Of a stretch of 52,030 nucleotides of DNA, positions 24,200-31,905 are shown piece by piece (the stretch's first letter is position 1; each line of letters begins with the position of its first letter). The position numbers were made by a program, and so were the translations under genes. The notes under the pieces are model-generated. The model did no database searches. It saw only the letters and a list, made by a program, of their open reading frames with translations, and was not told the DNA's origin. The DNA comes from Deltaproteobacteria bacterium (GTDB lineage: Bacteria > Myxococcota_A > Polyangia > DRWM01 > JAAZOP01): positions 1 through 52,030 of the forward strand of contig JACRCZ010000119.1 in NCBI GenBank assembly GCA_016218765.1. Direction: 5' to 3'.

Positions 24200-25432
24200 T
24201 CAGCGGAACAGCGCGATTCCCGCGAGGCCGCCCGCCAGGACGGCGAGGGGCACGGCTGCCTTCGAGTTCCACAGATGGAGGACTGCCAGTCCGGCGGCGA
24301 AGATCGCGAACGACGCCGCGTTGGTGACGCCGGACCGGAACAGCGAGACGGTCGTGGCGGCGACGAGCCCGACGACGCCCGCGACCACGCCGTCGAGGGG
24401 GGTGCGGAGCCGTTCGTCGGTCGTGACACGCTCGAGGAACTCGTGGCCGAGGATCGTGAACGCGAAGGCGGGGAGGAAGATCCCCACGGTCATGGCGACG
24501 GCGCCGAGCGGCCCGCCGGCCAGGTACCCGACGAACGTGGAGAAGATGATCAACGGCGCGGGGAGGACGCCGCCCAGGGCGAGCCCGTCGAGGAACTGCG
24601 CGTCGGTCATCCAGCCGCCTGCGGTGACGGCGTCGTGCCGGAGGAAGGGGATCACGGTGTACGCGCCGCCGAAGGTGAGCAGGCCGGCGCGGAGCCCGCG
24701 GAGGAAGAGGTCGACGGAGGAGTGGGTTGCGGCCGCAGCGGTCGCCGGCGCGGAGCCCGCGACGAGTCCCGAGCAGAGCTGCCCGACGGCGACCGCGGCT
24801 GCGACGGCGAGGCCCGCACAAGCGATGGGCCAGGCGCGGAGTCCCTTCACGGCGACGGCGTTTGCGACGGCCGCGAGGGCGAGGATGACGGCGAAGTGGA
24901 CGCCGGCGAGGTCTCCCGCCAAGGCGAGGATGGCGATGGCCCACAGGCGCGGCGCCGTGACGGAGTGCCGGCCGATGCGGTGGAGCGCGCGCACGACCAA
25001 CGCGATCACGACGGCCTGCAGTCCCTGCAGCGCCGCGGCGACGAGCGGGGACGAGAGCCCGACGTTCCGGTACGCCCAGCTCAGCGCAAGCATGAGCACG
25101 AAGCCGGGGAGCATGAATCCGAGCCCGGCAAGCAGCGCTCCCAGCCGCCCGCGGGCGAGCATCCCGAAGTAGACGCACAGCTCGTGGGCCTCGGGGCCGG
25201 GCAGGACCTGGTAGACGGCGAGTGCGCGGTTGAACCGCGAGACCGGGATCCAGCGGTCTTCCTCGACGAGCTCGCGCTTGAGCATCGCGATCTGGGCGAC
25301 GGGGCCGCCCCAGGCGAGGAGTCCGAAGCGGAGGAACCGGAGGAAGACCCCGACGAGGGACTGGTGAGGGATCGCGGTCCCGTCCGGCGTCGGGCGGGGG
25401 TCCGGCTCCCGGGGCCGCTCCGATGCGTTCAC
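24200..25432 (-). CDS. ChrA-type chromate/anion transporter (two-domain)
   Basis: 410 aa from GTG at 25432 with AAGGAG about 4-5 nt upstream. It is the full two-domain (long-chain) ChrA form: domain 1 with FGLLAWGGPVAQIAML and YQVLPGPEAHELCVYFG, and domain 2 (from about residue 230) repeating FGGAYTVIPFLR and LGGVLPAPLIIFSTFVGY, plus about ten hydrophobic helices. Family members move chromate out of the cell in antiport with sulfate or similar anions; a different anion cannot be excluded. Between the domains lies an Ala/Thr-rich loop. The gene is convergent with the protease remnant and divergent from the next gene, with an inverted repeat in the divergent spacer. Confidence 0.9.
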   Translation of the reverse strand: MNASERPREPDPRPTPDGTAIPHQSLVGVFLRFLRFGLLAWGGPVAQIAMLKRELVEEDRWIPVSRFNRALAVYQVLPGPEAHELCVYFGMLARGRLGALLAGLGFMLPGFVLMLALSWAYRNVGLSSPLVAAALQGLQAVVIALVVRALHRIGRHSVTAPRLWAIAILALAGDLAGVHFAVILALAAVANAVAVKGLRAWPIACAGLAVAAAVAVGQLCSGLVAGSAPATAAAATHSSVDLFLRGLRAGLLTFGGAYTVIPFLRHDAVTAGGWMTDAQFLDGLALGGVLPAPLIIFSTFVGYLAGGPLGAVAMTVGIFLPAFAFTILGHEFLERVTTDERLRTPLDGVVAGVVGLVAATTVSLFRSGVTNAASFAIFAAGLAVLHLWNSKAAVPLAVLAGGLAGIALFR

Positions 25433-25469
25433 GGGCTCCTTCCCTTCGGCCGTGCGGACTCGCAACGAT

Positions 25470-25520
25470 CGTCCCGGGAGTCCGCCCGAACGGGACGGCA
25501 TCGATCTAAGTCCCGGGACG
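25470..25520. repeat. inverted repeat in the chrA divergent spacer
   Basis: CGTCCCGGGA (25470-25479) and TCCCGGGACG (25511-25520) are perfect inverted copies 31 nt apart; the flanking bases extend the match to about 13 of 15. It lies 38 bp upstream of the chrA start, a plausible operator or a hairpin in the 5' leader. Confidence 0.55.
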
Positions 25521-25560
25521 GTCGCGGGCAAGAGCGGCCCCGGGGCGCGCGGGCAGGCGG

Positions 25561-25589
25561 TTGTCGGCCCCAGCCGGGCATGGTAGTTT
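25561..25589 (+). promoter_or_regulatory. candidate promoter TTGTCG-N17-TAGTTT
   Basis: TTGTCG (25561-25566), 17 nt, TAGTTT (25584-25589). It would give a leader of about 50 nt before the ATG at 25646, which has GGGAGG 7 nt upstream. Confidence 0.35.
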
Positions 25590-25645
25590 CTTCGACGACG
25601 ACTACGATCCGAACTTGCCCGGGCGCGGAGTTGGGAGGTCCGGGG

Positions 25646-26206
25646 ATGGAGTCCACGACGATCACGCTGTCGTCCATCTGCCGCGGGCGCGACCTTGCAT
25701 GGAGCGCGGGCCTGATGTTCGGCGTCATGCTGGCGCATGCCGCCTGCTACGAGTTCGCCGAGGTGGAGCGCCCGGTTGCGCCGAGGATGAGCATGGCCGC
25801 CCGCCAAGTGGTGCTCTCGCGGACCGTGCCGGAGGGATGCACGCTGGTGGGCGAGGTGTCCGGAACGGGGTCGGCGACCGATGATCCTTCGTTGGCCGCC
25901 GAACGGGCTCGCGACTCGGTACGAATCCGGGCGGCCAACATGGGCGCGAACTACGTGGTCCTGGAGATGCAGACCGGGGGCCCCTCGCGGACCGAGGGAC
26001 GCACGGAAGGTTGGGCAGCACAGAACGGTCCGTTCATGAGCGAGACGACCGTCACGAGCGAGCTGGAGGTGGCCCTGTGGGGAACGGCGATGTCGTGCCC
26101 ACACCTGACGACGGCCGTGCCCGACGAATACGCACCGTGCAACGTCCACGACGACTGCCCGCCACACCAGTTCTGCGCGCCGTCGGGGGTCTGCCGCCGG
26201 CCTTGA
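25646..26206 (+). CDS. exported protein with DUF4156/RcsF-like core and Cys-rich tail
   Basis: 186 aa from ATG at 25646. A hydrophobic segment (GLMFGVMLAHAACYEF) may be a signal with a lipobox-like AAC. The core GCTLVGEVSG, then ARDSVRIRAANMGANYVVLE, matches the DUF4156/RcsF-like pattern (R-N-x-L-R-N-x-A-A-x-x-G-A-N-x-V), small envelope proteins; RcsF is an envelope stress sensor lipoprotein in enterobacteria. A Cys-rich end (CNVHDDCPPHQFCAPSGVC) looks like a disulphide knot and recurs in the next gene. A role in envelope sensing is only an inference. Confidence 0.7.
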   Translation: MESTTITLSSICRGRDLAWSAGLMFGVMLAHAACYEFAEVERPVAPRMSMAARQVVLSRTVPEGCTLVGEVSGTGSATDDPSLAAERARDSVRIRAANMGANYVVLEMQTGGPSRTEGRTEGWAAQNGPFMSETTVTSELEVALWGTAMSCPHLTTAVPDEYAPCNVHDDCPPHQFCAPSGVCRRP

Positions 26207-26354
26207 CTGGAGCCGGCCAACGTCATCGCGCGTTCCGACCTGCGTCGGCCCCCGCGCGTCGAACCGTCGCACGTTCCGCATGGGTCGGCTCGCGCCGCAG
26301 CATGCCTTCCAGGCGACTTGCCGCGAGCCGGCGATGAGGCCAGGATCCGGCCGT

Positions 26355-27107
26355 ATGAACGACCGGCGAATCGGAATCCTCTTCGTCGCGGCCGTGGTGA
26401 GCCTTTCGGGGTGCTTCAGCAGCACGACCGCCGCGGACGACGACGGCGATGCGGCGGACGCGCGCGATGCGGCGGACGGCATGGACGCGGCGGATGCGGC
26501 CGACGCCGTCGACGCGCCGGACACCGCGGACGCGGCCGACGGCGACGGAGCCGACGCGGCGGACGGCGCGGACGCGGGCGACGTCGGAGACGGGAGCGAC
26601 GCGGCGGAGTTCACGGGCGAGACCTGTCCGGGCTACGCCCGGCCGTACCCCTACCCGCCGGGCGCGGGCGAGGAGTGCCGGGACGATTCGGACTGCGCGA
26701 CCCCGATGACGTACTGCCTCTTGCCCGGGGTCGTCGTGTGCGGCTCGTGCCCGCCGCCGACGGCGATGTGCGCCACCGATCCGGATTGTCCGCCGGAGTT
26801 CATCTGCGTCGAGGTGCCGCCACCGTGCCCGTACTGTCCGGGCGGGCCGGGGACGCAGTGCATTCCGCGCTGCGCGGGGGACTCGTGCGGCGCGGGCTTC
26901 GCGTGCGACGGCTCGACCGGGCGGTGCGCCGCCCTGCCCTGCGGTCCGTCGTTCGCGTGCCCGCCGAACTTCCGTTGCACGGGGACCGGGGACGCGCACG
27001 GCTGCGGGGGACTTGCCTGCGACGTTGACGGCGATTGCGACTGCGGCGTCTGCGCCTCGGGCAGGTGCGTCGCGGGTCCCGGAGTGTGCAGCGGGCCGGC
27101 GGCGTGA
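26355..27107 (+). CDS. Cys-rich lipoprotein with Asp-Ala spacer
   Basis: 250 aa from ATG at 26355 (AGGA 9 nt upstream). LSGC is a clear lipobox. A spacer of about 55 residues consists mostly of DAADA words, then a Cys-rich module of about 150 residues with more than 20 Cys (ECRDDSDCATPMTYCLLPG, CATDPDCPPEFICVEV, CAGDSCGAGFACDGSTGRC, CDVDGDCDCGVCASGRC). The C-x5-C-x5-C spacing resembles disulphide-rich EGF-like or Dickkopf-like repeats seen in many myxobacterial lipoproteins. Its role is probably surface binding. It is a relative in style of the tail of the preceding gene. Confidence 0.75.
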   Translation: MNDRRIGILFVAAVVSLSGCFSSTTAADDDGDAADARDAADGMDAADAADAVDAPDTADAADGDGADAADGADAGDVGDGSDAAEFTGETCPGYARPYPYPPGAGEECRDDSDCATPMTYCLLPGVVVCGSCPPPTAMCATDPDCPPEFICVEVPPPCPYCPGGPGTQCIPRCAGDSCGAGFACDGSTGRCAALPCGPSFACPPNFRCTGTGDAHGCGGLACDVDGDCDCGVCASGRCVAGPGVCSGPAA

Positions 27108-27112
27108 AGGAA

Positions 27113-27180
27113 GCGAGCGGGCGCCAGGGAAGGCGAGCGGACGAGCGGGCGAGCGGAAGCGAGCGGGCGAGGGGGGGGGC
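27113..27180. repeat. degenerate GAGCGGGC-type direct repeats
   Basis: Short words (AGCGAGCGGGC, GGACGAGCGGGCGAGCGG) repeat imperfectly in the spacer between the Cys-rich lipoprotein and proB, then run into a G tract. No coding or hairpin logic seen. Confidence 0.5.
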
Positions 27181-27187
27181 GGGCGTC

Positions 27188-27216
27188 TTGCCGAGGCGGG
27201 CGGCGTGACTTATGGT
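27188..27216 (+). promoter_or_regulatory. proBA promoter candidate TTGCCG-N17-TATGGT
   Basis: TTGCCG (27188-27193), 17 nt, TATGGT (27211-27216). The -10 is one of the best in the window. Transcription would begin near 27223, about 110 nt before the preferred proB ATG. Confidence 0.5.
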
Positions 27217-27331
27217 CCGCGCCGAAGGGAGCGGAATGGGATCTTCGGAGGAAAGCGGGGGAGAACAAGAGGAACGAAGGGGCGCGGGGGGATCGCGGGC
27301 GCGCGCCGCGCGCGACGGCCGGGGTGCCGGG

Positions 27332-28492
27332 ATGCGCGGGGACGCGGCGACGACGACCGCGCGGTTTGCCGCGGCGCGGCGCGTGGTCGTGAAGATCGGG
27401 TCGGCGCTGCTCGTGGACGGCAAGACGGGTGCGATCAAGGGGTCGTGGCTCGCGACGCTGATCGATGACCTGGTCGAGCTCAAGGCGCGCGGCGCCGACG
27501 TGATCGTCGTCTCGTCGGGCGCGATCGCGCTCGGACGGCGCGCGCTGGGGATGCCCAAGGGCAGGCTGCGGCTGGAGCAGAGCCAGGCCGCCGCCGCGGT
27601 GGGCCAGATCGCGCTGGCGCACGCCTGGTCCGAGGCGCTGCGGACGCGGGAGCTGGTGGCGGCGCAGGTGCTGGTGACGCGGACCGACACGGAGGACCGC
27701 CATCGCTACCTCAACGCGCGCGCGACGCTGTCCACGCTGCTGGGGCAGGGCGCGGTCCCGGTGATCAACGAGAACGACACCGTGGCCACTTCCGAGATCC
27801 GCTTCGGCGACAACGACCGGCTGGCGGCGCGCGTGGCGTCCATGATGTCGGCGGACTGCCTGGTGCTGCTCTCCGACATCAACGGCCTGTACACGGCGCC
27901 GCCGGGGCGCAAGGGCGCCGAGCTGGTGTGCGAGGTCTGCGAGATCACGCCGGCGATCGAGGCCATGGCGGGCAACCCGGTGTCGGGAGTGGGCTCGGGC
28001 GGGATGGTGACCAAGCTCGAGGCGGCGAAGATCGCCGTGGGCGCGGGCTGCCACATGGTGATCGCGTCGGGCCACGAGCTGCACCCGTTGCGGCGCATCG
28101 CGCAAGGCGCGCGCTGCACGTGGTTCCTCGCCCCGGCCTCGGCGCTGGATTCGCGCCAGCGCTGGATCGCCGGCACACTGCAGCCCACGGGCCGGCTCGT
28201 GGTCGACGAGGGCGCCGCGGACGCGCTGGGCCGCGGCAAGAGCCTCCTGCCGGCCGGCGTGCGGCGCGTCGAGGGGACCTTTGCGCGCGGCGACACGGTG
28301 AGCATCGTTACGGGCAGGGGTCGCGAGATCGCCCGCGGCCTGGTGACCTACGACGCCGCGGACGCCGCGCGCATCGCGGGCCTGCGCTCGGCGGACCTGG
28401 AGCAGGCCGTCGGCTTCCGCGGACGCGACGAGCTGGTACACCGCGACGACATGGTGCTGCTGGGGGGCAACGGACATGGGCGACAGGGGTAG
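27332..28492 (+). CDS. proB: glutamate 5-kinase
   Basis: 386 aa from ATG at 27332; a start at 27212 would add a 40-residue Gly/Arg tail not found in the family. ProB phosphorylates glutamate to glutamate 5-phosphate, the first step of proline synthesis. The amino-acid kinase domain has [44 protein letters not shown] and [17 protein letters not shown]-terminal PUA domain follows (from about residue 285, [13 protein letters not shown]), as in E. coli ProB. Overlaps proA by 17 nt, so the two are translated from one mRNA. Confidence 0.96.
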   Translation: MRGDAATTTARFAAARRVVVKIGSALLVDGKTGAIKGSWLATLIDDLVELKARGADVIVVSSGAIALGRRALGMPKGRLRLEQSQAAAAVGQIALAHAWSEALRTRELVAAQVLVTRTDTEDRHRYLNARATLSTLLGQGAVPVINENDTVATSEIRFGDNDRLAARVASMMSADCLVLLSDINGLYTAPPGRKGAELVCEVCEITPAIEAMAGNPVSGVGSGGMVTKLEAAKIAVGAGCHMVIASGHELHPLRRIAQGARCTWFLAPASALDSRQRWIAGTLQPTGRLVVDEGAADALGRGKSLLPAGVRRVEGTFARGDTVSIVTGRGREIARGLVTYDAADAARIAGLRSADLEQAVGFRGRDELVHRDDMVLLGGNGHGRQG

Positions 28493-29795
28493 TCAGGGCG
28501 CCGGCGCGGGCGCGGCGGCGGGGAGGCCGGCCTTGACGGACACGCGCGAGACGATGCTGGCGGTCGGACAGGCGGCGCGGGCCGCGGCGCGGCGGCTGGC
28601 GCTGGCCCCCACCGCGCGGAAGAACGACGCGCTGGGCGCGATGGCCGCGGAGATCCGCAGCGCCGCGGCATCCATCGCCGCCGCGAACGCCGCGGAGACG
28701 GAGGCGGCGCGGAACAAGGGCTTGAAGGAGAGCTTCCTCGACCGGCTGCTGCTCACGGCGCCGCGGATCGAGGCGATGGCGAAGGGGCTCGAGGACCTCG
28801 CGGCGCTGCCGGACCCGGTGGGCGCGGTGACGAGCGAGTGGACGCGGCCCAACGGGATGCGGATCGCGCGGATCCGGGTACCGATCGGCGTCATCGGCAT
28901 CGTCTACGAGAGCCGGCCGAACGTGGCGGCGGACGCGGGCGCGCTGTGCATGAAGTCCGGCAACGCGGCGATCCTGCGCGGCGGCTCGGACGGATTCCGC
29001 ACGTCGGCGGCCATCGTCGCCTGCCTGCAGCGCGGCCTGCGCGCGGCCGGGCTGCCGGAGACGGCGATCCAGGCCGTGCCGACGGCCGAACGCGAGGCGG
29101 TGGGGATGATGCTCGAGGGGCTGGGCGGCACGATCGACGTGCTGGTCCCGCGGGGCGGCAAGAGCCTCGTCGCGCGCGTGCAGGTCGAGGCCCGCGTCCC
29201 GGTGTTCAGCCACCTGGAGGGAATCTGCCACGTGTACGTCGACCGGGCGGCGGACCCGGAGATGGCGAAGCGGATCGTGCTCGACGCCAAGATGCGCCGG
29301 ACCGGGATCTGCGGCGCGGCGGAGACGTTGCTGGTCGATCGCGCCGGGAGCGCGACGCACCTGCGGCCGCTCATCCGTACGCTGGTCGAGGCCGGGTGCG
29401 AGGTGCGGGGCGACGCGGAGGCGCAGGCGGCGGACGTGCGGGTCAGGCCGGCGACGGAGGAGGACTGGTCCACGGAATACCTGGCTCCGATCATCTCGCT
29501 GCGGGTGGTCGACGGCGTCGAGCAGGCGATGGAGCACATCGCGCGCTACGGGTCGCAGCACACGGACGCGATCGTGACGGAGGACGAAGCGACCGCGGAG
29601 CGGTTCCTGCGCGAGGTGGACAGCGCGATCGTGCTCCGCAACGCGTCGACGCAGTTCGCCGACGGCGGCGAGTTCGGGTTCGGAGCGGAGATCGGCATCG
29701 CGACGGGCAGGCTCCACGCGCGCGGCCCCGTGGGCCTGGAGCAACTCACGACGTTCAAGTACCAGGTGCGCGGGACGGGGCAGACGCGGGCGTAG
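28476..29795 (+). CDS. proA: glutamate-5-semialdehyde dehydrogenase
   Basis: 439 aa from ATG at 28476, inside the end of proB, with GGGGGC a few nt upstream. ProA reduces glutamyl-5-phosphate with NADPH to the semialdehyde that cyclises on the way to proline. The catalytic Cys is in [13 protein letters not shown], and other family landmarks are [34 protein letters not shown] and [21 protein letters not shown]; these are quoted in pieces. The first 20 residues are a Gly/Ala-rich extension before [11 protein letters not shown]. Together with proB this is the conserved two-gene proline operon. Confidence 0.97.
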   Translation: MGDRGSQGAGAGAAAGRPALTDTRETMLAVGQAARAAARRLALAPTARKNDALGAMAAEIRSAAASIAAANAAETEAARNKGLKESFLDRLLLTAPRIEAMAKGLEDLAALPDPVGAVTSEWTRPNGMRIARIRVPIGVIGIVYESRPNVAADAGALCMKSGNAAILRGGSDGFRTSAAIVACLQRGLRAAGLPETAIQAVPTAEREAVGMMLEGLGGTIDVLVPRGGKSLVARVQVEARVPVFSHLEGICHVYVDRAADPEMAKRIVLDAKMRRTGICGAAETLLVDRAGSATHLRPLIRTLVEAGCEVRGDAEAQAADVRVRPATEEDWSTEYLAPIISLRVVDGVEQAMEHIARYGSQHTDAIVTEDEATAERFLREVDSAIVLRNASTQFADGGEFGFGAEIGIATGRLHARGPVGLEQLTTFKYQVRGTGQTRA

Positions 29796-29858
29796 GCGGT
29801 CCGGGTCAGGGTGCGAGCAGACGATCGAGGCCGAGCAGGACGATGCCTTACCCGGCCG

Positions 29859-30152
29859 TCACTGCCCGAACAGGCCGCGGCATGCGGGAGGAACCGCGTC
29901 CAGCCCGGGCGGCAGGTTCATGCACTCGCCCGGAATCCCCTCCGGCGCGGCGTACGGCTTGCGGTTGGAAGGGGGCGAGCCGTCCTCCTCGTCCGCAGCG
30001 CCGCCGTTCGCGGCCCCCGCCCGGGCCTCGGCGAGCGGCGTGCCCGCATCCGCTGCGGGGCCCGGCGCGCGCCGGCACGAGCCGACGAGCACGGAACACG
30101 AGGCGACAGTGACGGCGAGCGCGAAGGCGAGACGGGCGAACCGGCGACTCAT
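29859..30152 (-). CDS. small putative lipoprotein
   Basis: 97 aa from ATG at 30152 with GGGAG 6-7 nt upstream. The signal has a Cys early and a lipobox-like VGSC at residues 23-26; the mature part is Ala/Gly/Asp-rich and then a short conserved-looking end with two Cys (PGECMNLPPGLDAVPPACRG) that may form a disulphide. Function unknown. It has a good promoter of its own and a 3' end convergent with proA. Confidence 0.6.
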   Translation of the reverse strand: MSRRFARLAFALAVTVASCSVLVGSCRRAPGPAADAGTPLAEARAGAANGGAADEEDGSPPSNRKPYAAPEGIPGECMNLPPGLDAVPPACRGLFGQ

Positions 30153-30200
30153 GCGCAACTCCCGCGAGTGCGGCTCCCTCCCCGGCGCCGCCTCGCCCCC

Positions 30201-30229
30201 AGGATAGGGCACGCCCGTCGACCCGACAA
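30201..30229 (-). promoter_or_regulatory. candidate promoter TTGTCG-N17-TATCCT
   Basis: Minus strand: TTGTCG (30229-30224), 17 nt, TATCCT (30206-30201), about 48 nt before the ATG at 30152. Correct spacing and good -10. Confidence 0.5.
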
Positions 30230-30279
30230 CCCGCGGCGCGAGGCGGACGACGGCCGAACGGGACCGGCGGCGGCCCGGA

Positions 30280-31740
30280 TCACTTCCCCAGCTCGGCGCG
30301 GCAGTTGGCGTCGCAGCCGTCGCCGGAGACGCGGTTGCCGTCGTCGCACTCCTCGCCGAACGCGGGCTCGAGCGTGCCGTCGCCGCAATTGCCCCAGGCG
30401 CACTCGCTGTGCGGGGCGTTGAAGCCGCGCAACGTCAGGCGGTACGAGGACTGCGACGTGTGACGCTCGGCCTGGAACACGACGGCCTCGTAGATCCCGT
30501 CCGCCCGCAGGCCCATCGCCGCCGCCTCGGCCGCGCCCAGCGTCACGCTCGCGTCTTCCGCGCCGTGCACGCCGCCGATGTCGACCGCCAGGTGCCCGTT
30601 CACGAAGACCCAGACGTCGTCGTCGCCGCGGAAGGTCAGCTCCTCGCCGCCGGCGTAGACGAACCAGTAGCGCAGCTCGCTGGTGAAGTGGAAGTTGTGC
30701 CCGCCGTCGCGCGGGTCCTCGGTCCCCTCCGCGACGAAGCCGCGACCGTCCAGCGGGAAGAAGTCGTCGTTGTCGAAGACGAAGGTGCCGGGTGCGGTGC
30801 GATCGAGCGTCAGGCGCTCGACGATGGTGCGGTTGAGCGTCGCGTCGTCGCGATACCACGAGCGGAACGCGCCTTCGCCGTTGGTCGTGGGCGTGGCGCC
30901 TCCCGCCGCGGCGTAGACCGGCTTGCCGTCGGCGCCGAGCACGTCCTCGACGATGCCGCGGTCGTCGCCCAGCGCGTACTCGAAGTCGGGATGGCCATCG
31001 GCAAGGTCGGCGCCGCGGAAGTCGCGGTAGACGATCGGGATGGCCACGCTGGCCGGCTCGGCATCGACCACGTCGGTGCACGTGTAGCCGTCCTCGATGG
31101 TGCAAGCGGCGGCGCAGCCGTCGCCGGGACGGGTGTTGCCGTCGTCGCACGCTTCCCCGGGAAGGCGGACGCCGTCACCGCAGACGGCGACGCAGGTCCC
31201 GTCCTCGCAGGTCGGCTCGAGGCGGCAGAAGGGGTCGCAGCCGTCGCCGAGGTCGTGGTTGCCGTCCTCGCACTGTTCGGTCCCCTCCACCGTGCCGTCG
31301 CCGCAGGTGGTGCGGCGGCAGGCGGAGCCGGGCACGTCGCACGCCCAACCTTCCTCCATGCGGCAGGCGGACGAGCAGCCGTCGCCGGCGCCGGCGTTGC
31401 CGTCGTCGCACTGCTCGCCGCCGGCGACGATCGAGTCGCCGCAGGCGGCGGCGCGGCACGGCCGGCCGGCCTCGGGGCACACCCACCCCGACTCCAGGCG
31501 GCAGAGGCCGTCGCAGCCGTCGTCCCGGACGGGGTTGCCGTCGTCGCACGCCTCGCCGGGGTCGAGCGCGCCGTCGCCGCAGGCGGGCGCGGCCCCGTCC
31601 TCCGCGCGGGCGTCGCCGTCGGTGAGGACGTCGGGAACGTCCGCGACGTCGGCGGCGTCGGCCGGGGAGTCGTCGCCGCCGCAGGCGAGCGCGCCGAACG
31701 CGACCATTGCCGTCATGGCTGCCGCCGGTAGCTTGTTCAT
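30280..31740 (-). CDS. lipoprotein with DUF4215 Cys-rich repeats and fibro-slime domain
   Basis: 486 aa. Signal peptide ends at a LAC lipobox, followed by a short Asp/Ala spacer. Four or five copies of the DUF4215 Myxococcus Cys-rich repeat follow (CGDG-x-x-x-x-GE-x-CDDGN-x-x-x-GDGC-x-x-x-C). The central region (IPIVYRDFRGADL... LTFRGDDDVWVFVNGHLAVDIGG... LTLRGFNAPHSEC) is a fibro-slime domain, first described in slime-mold proteins and bacterial surface fibres, in which the RGDDDVWVFVNG strand carries Asp clusters likely to bind Ca2+. One more DUF4215 unit ends the protein. A surface adhesin or fibre protein is the natural reading. GGAGG is 7 nt upstream. Confidence 0.9.
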   Translation of the reverse strand: MNKLPAAAMTAMVAFGALACGGDDSPADAADVADVPDVLTDGDARAEDGAAPACGDGALDPGEACDDGNPVRDDGCDGLCRLESGWVCPEAGRPCRAAACGDSIVAGGEQCDDGNAGAGDGCSSACRMEEGWACDVPGSACRRTTCGDGTVEGTEQCEDGNHDLGDGCDPFCRLEPTCEDGTCVAVCGDGVRLPGEACDDGNTRPGDGCAAACTIEDGYTCTDVVDAEPASVAIPIVYRDFRGADLADGHPDFEYALGDDRGIVEDVLGADGKPVYAAAGGATPTTNGEGAFRSWYRDDATLNRTIVERLTLDRTAPGTFVFDNDDFFPLDGRGFVAEGTEDPRDGGHNFHFTSELRYWFVYAGGEELTFRGDDDVWVFVNGHLAVDIGGVHGAEDASVTLGAAEAAAMGLRADGIYEAVVFQAERHTSQSSYRLTLRGFNAPHSECAWGNCGDGTLEPAFGEECDDGNRVSGDGCDANCRAELGK

Positions 31741-31755
31741 CGGAGTCCTCCCCAG

Positions 31756-31780
31756 CCGTCGCCCGGGAACGGGGCGACGG
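31756..31780. repeat. 9-bp perfect hairpin in 5' leader of fibro-slime gene
   Basis: CCGTCGCCC (31756-31764) and GGGCGACGG (31772-31780) form a perfect 9-bp stem with a 7-nt loop, just upstream of the SD and ATG at 31740. In the mRNA it might affect stability or translation; an operator is also possible. Confidence 0.55.
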
Positions 31781-31820
31781 GTGAATGGGGGAACGGTAGC
31801 ACCGGGGAGGGGGAGCGGGG

Positions 31821-31886
31821 ACTGGGAAGTAGGAACTAGGAACTAGGACCACGGAACTAGGAACACGGAATGGGGAACGGGGACCA
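31821..31886. repeat. degenerate GGAACTAGGAAC direct repeats
   Basis: Imperfect tandem words (AGGAACTAGGAACTAGGACC, GGAACTAGGAACACGGAA) fill the spacer between two minus-strand genes. No coding capacity. Confidence 0.7.
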
Positions 31887-31905
31887 GGATGAAGCAGGCG
31901 GAGGG

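Noticed and set aside
27177..27191. Second sigma54 promoter (GG-N10-GC) before proB
   Set aside because: The -24 GG is part of a G run and lacks the CAC that follows; the overlapping sigma70-like TTGCCG-N17-TATGGT is better.
27212..27331. Upstream ATG as proB start
   Set aside because: Would add 40 Gly/Arg-rich residues not seen in the family, and the ATG overlaps the predicted -10.
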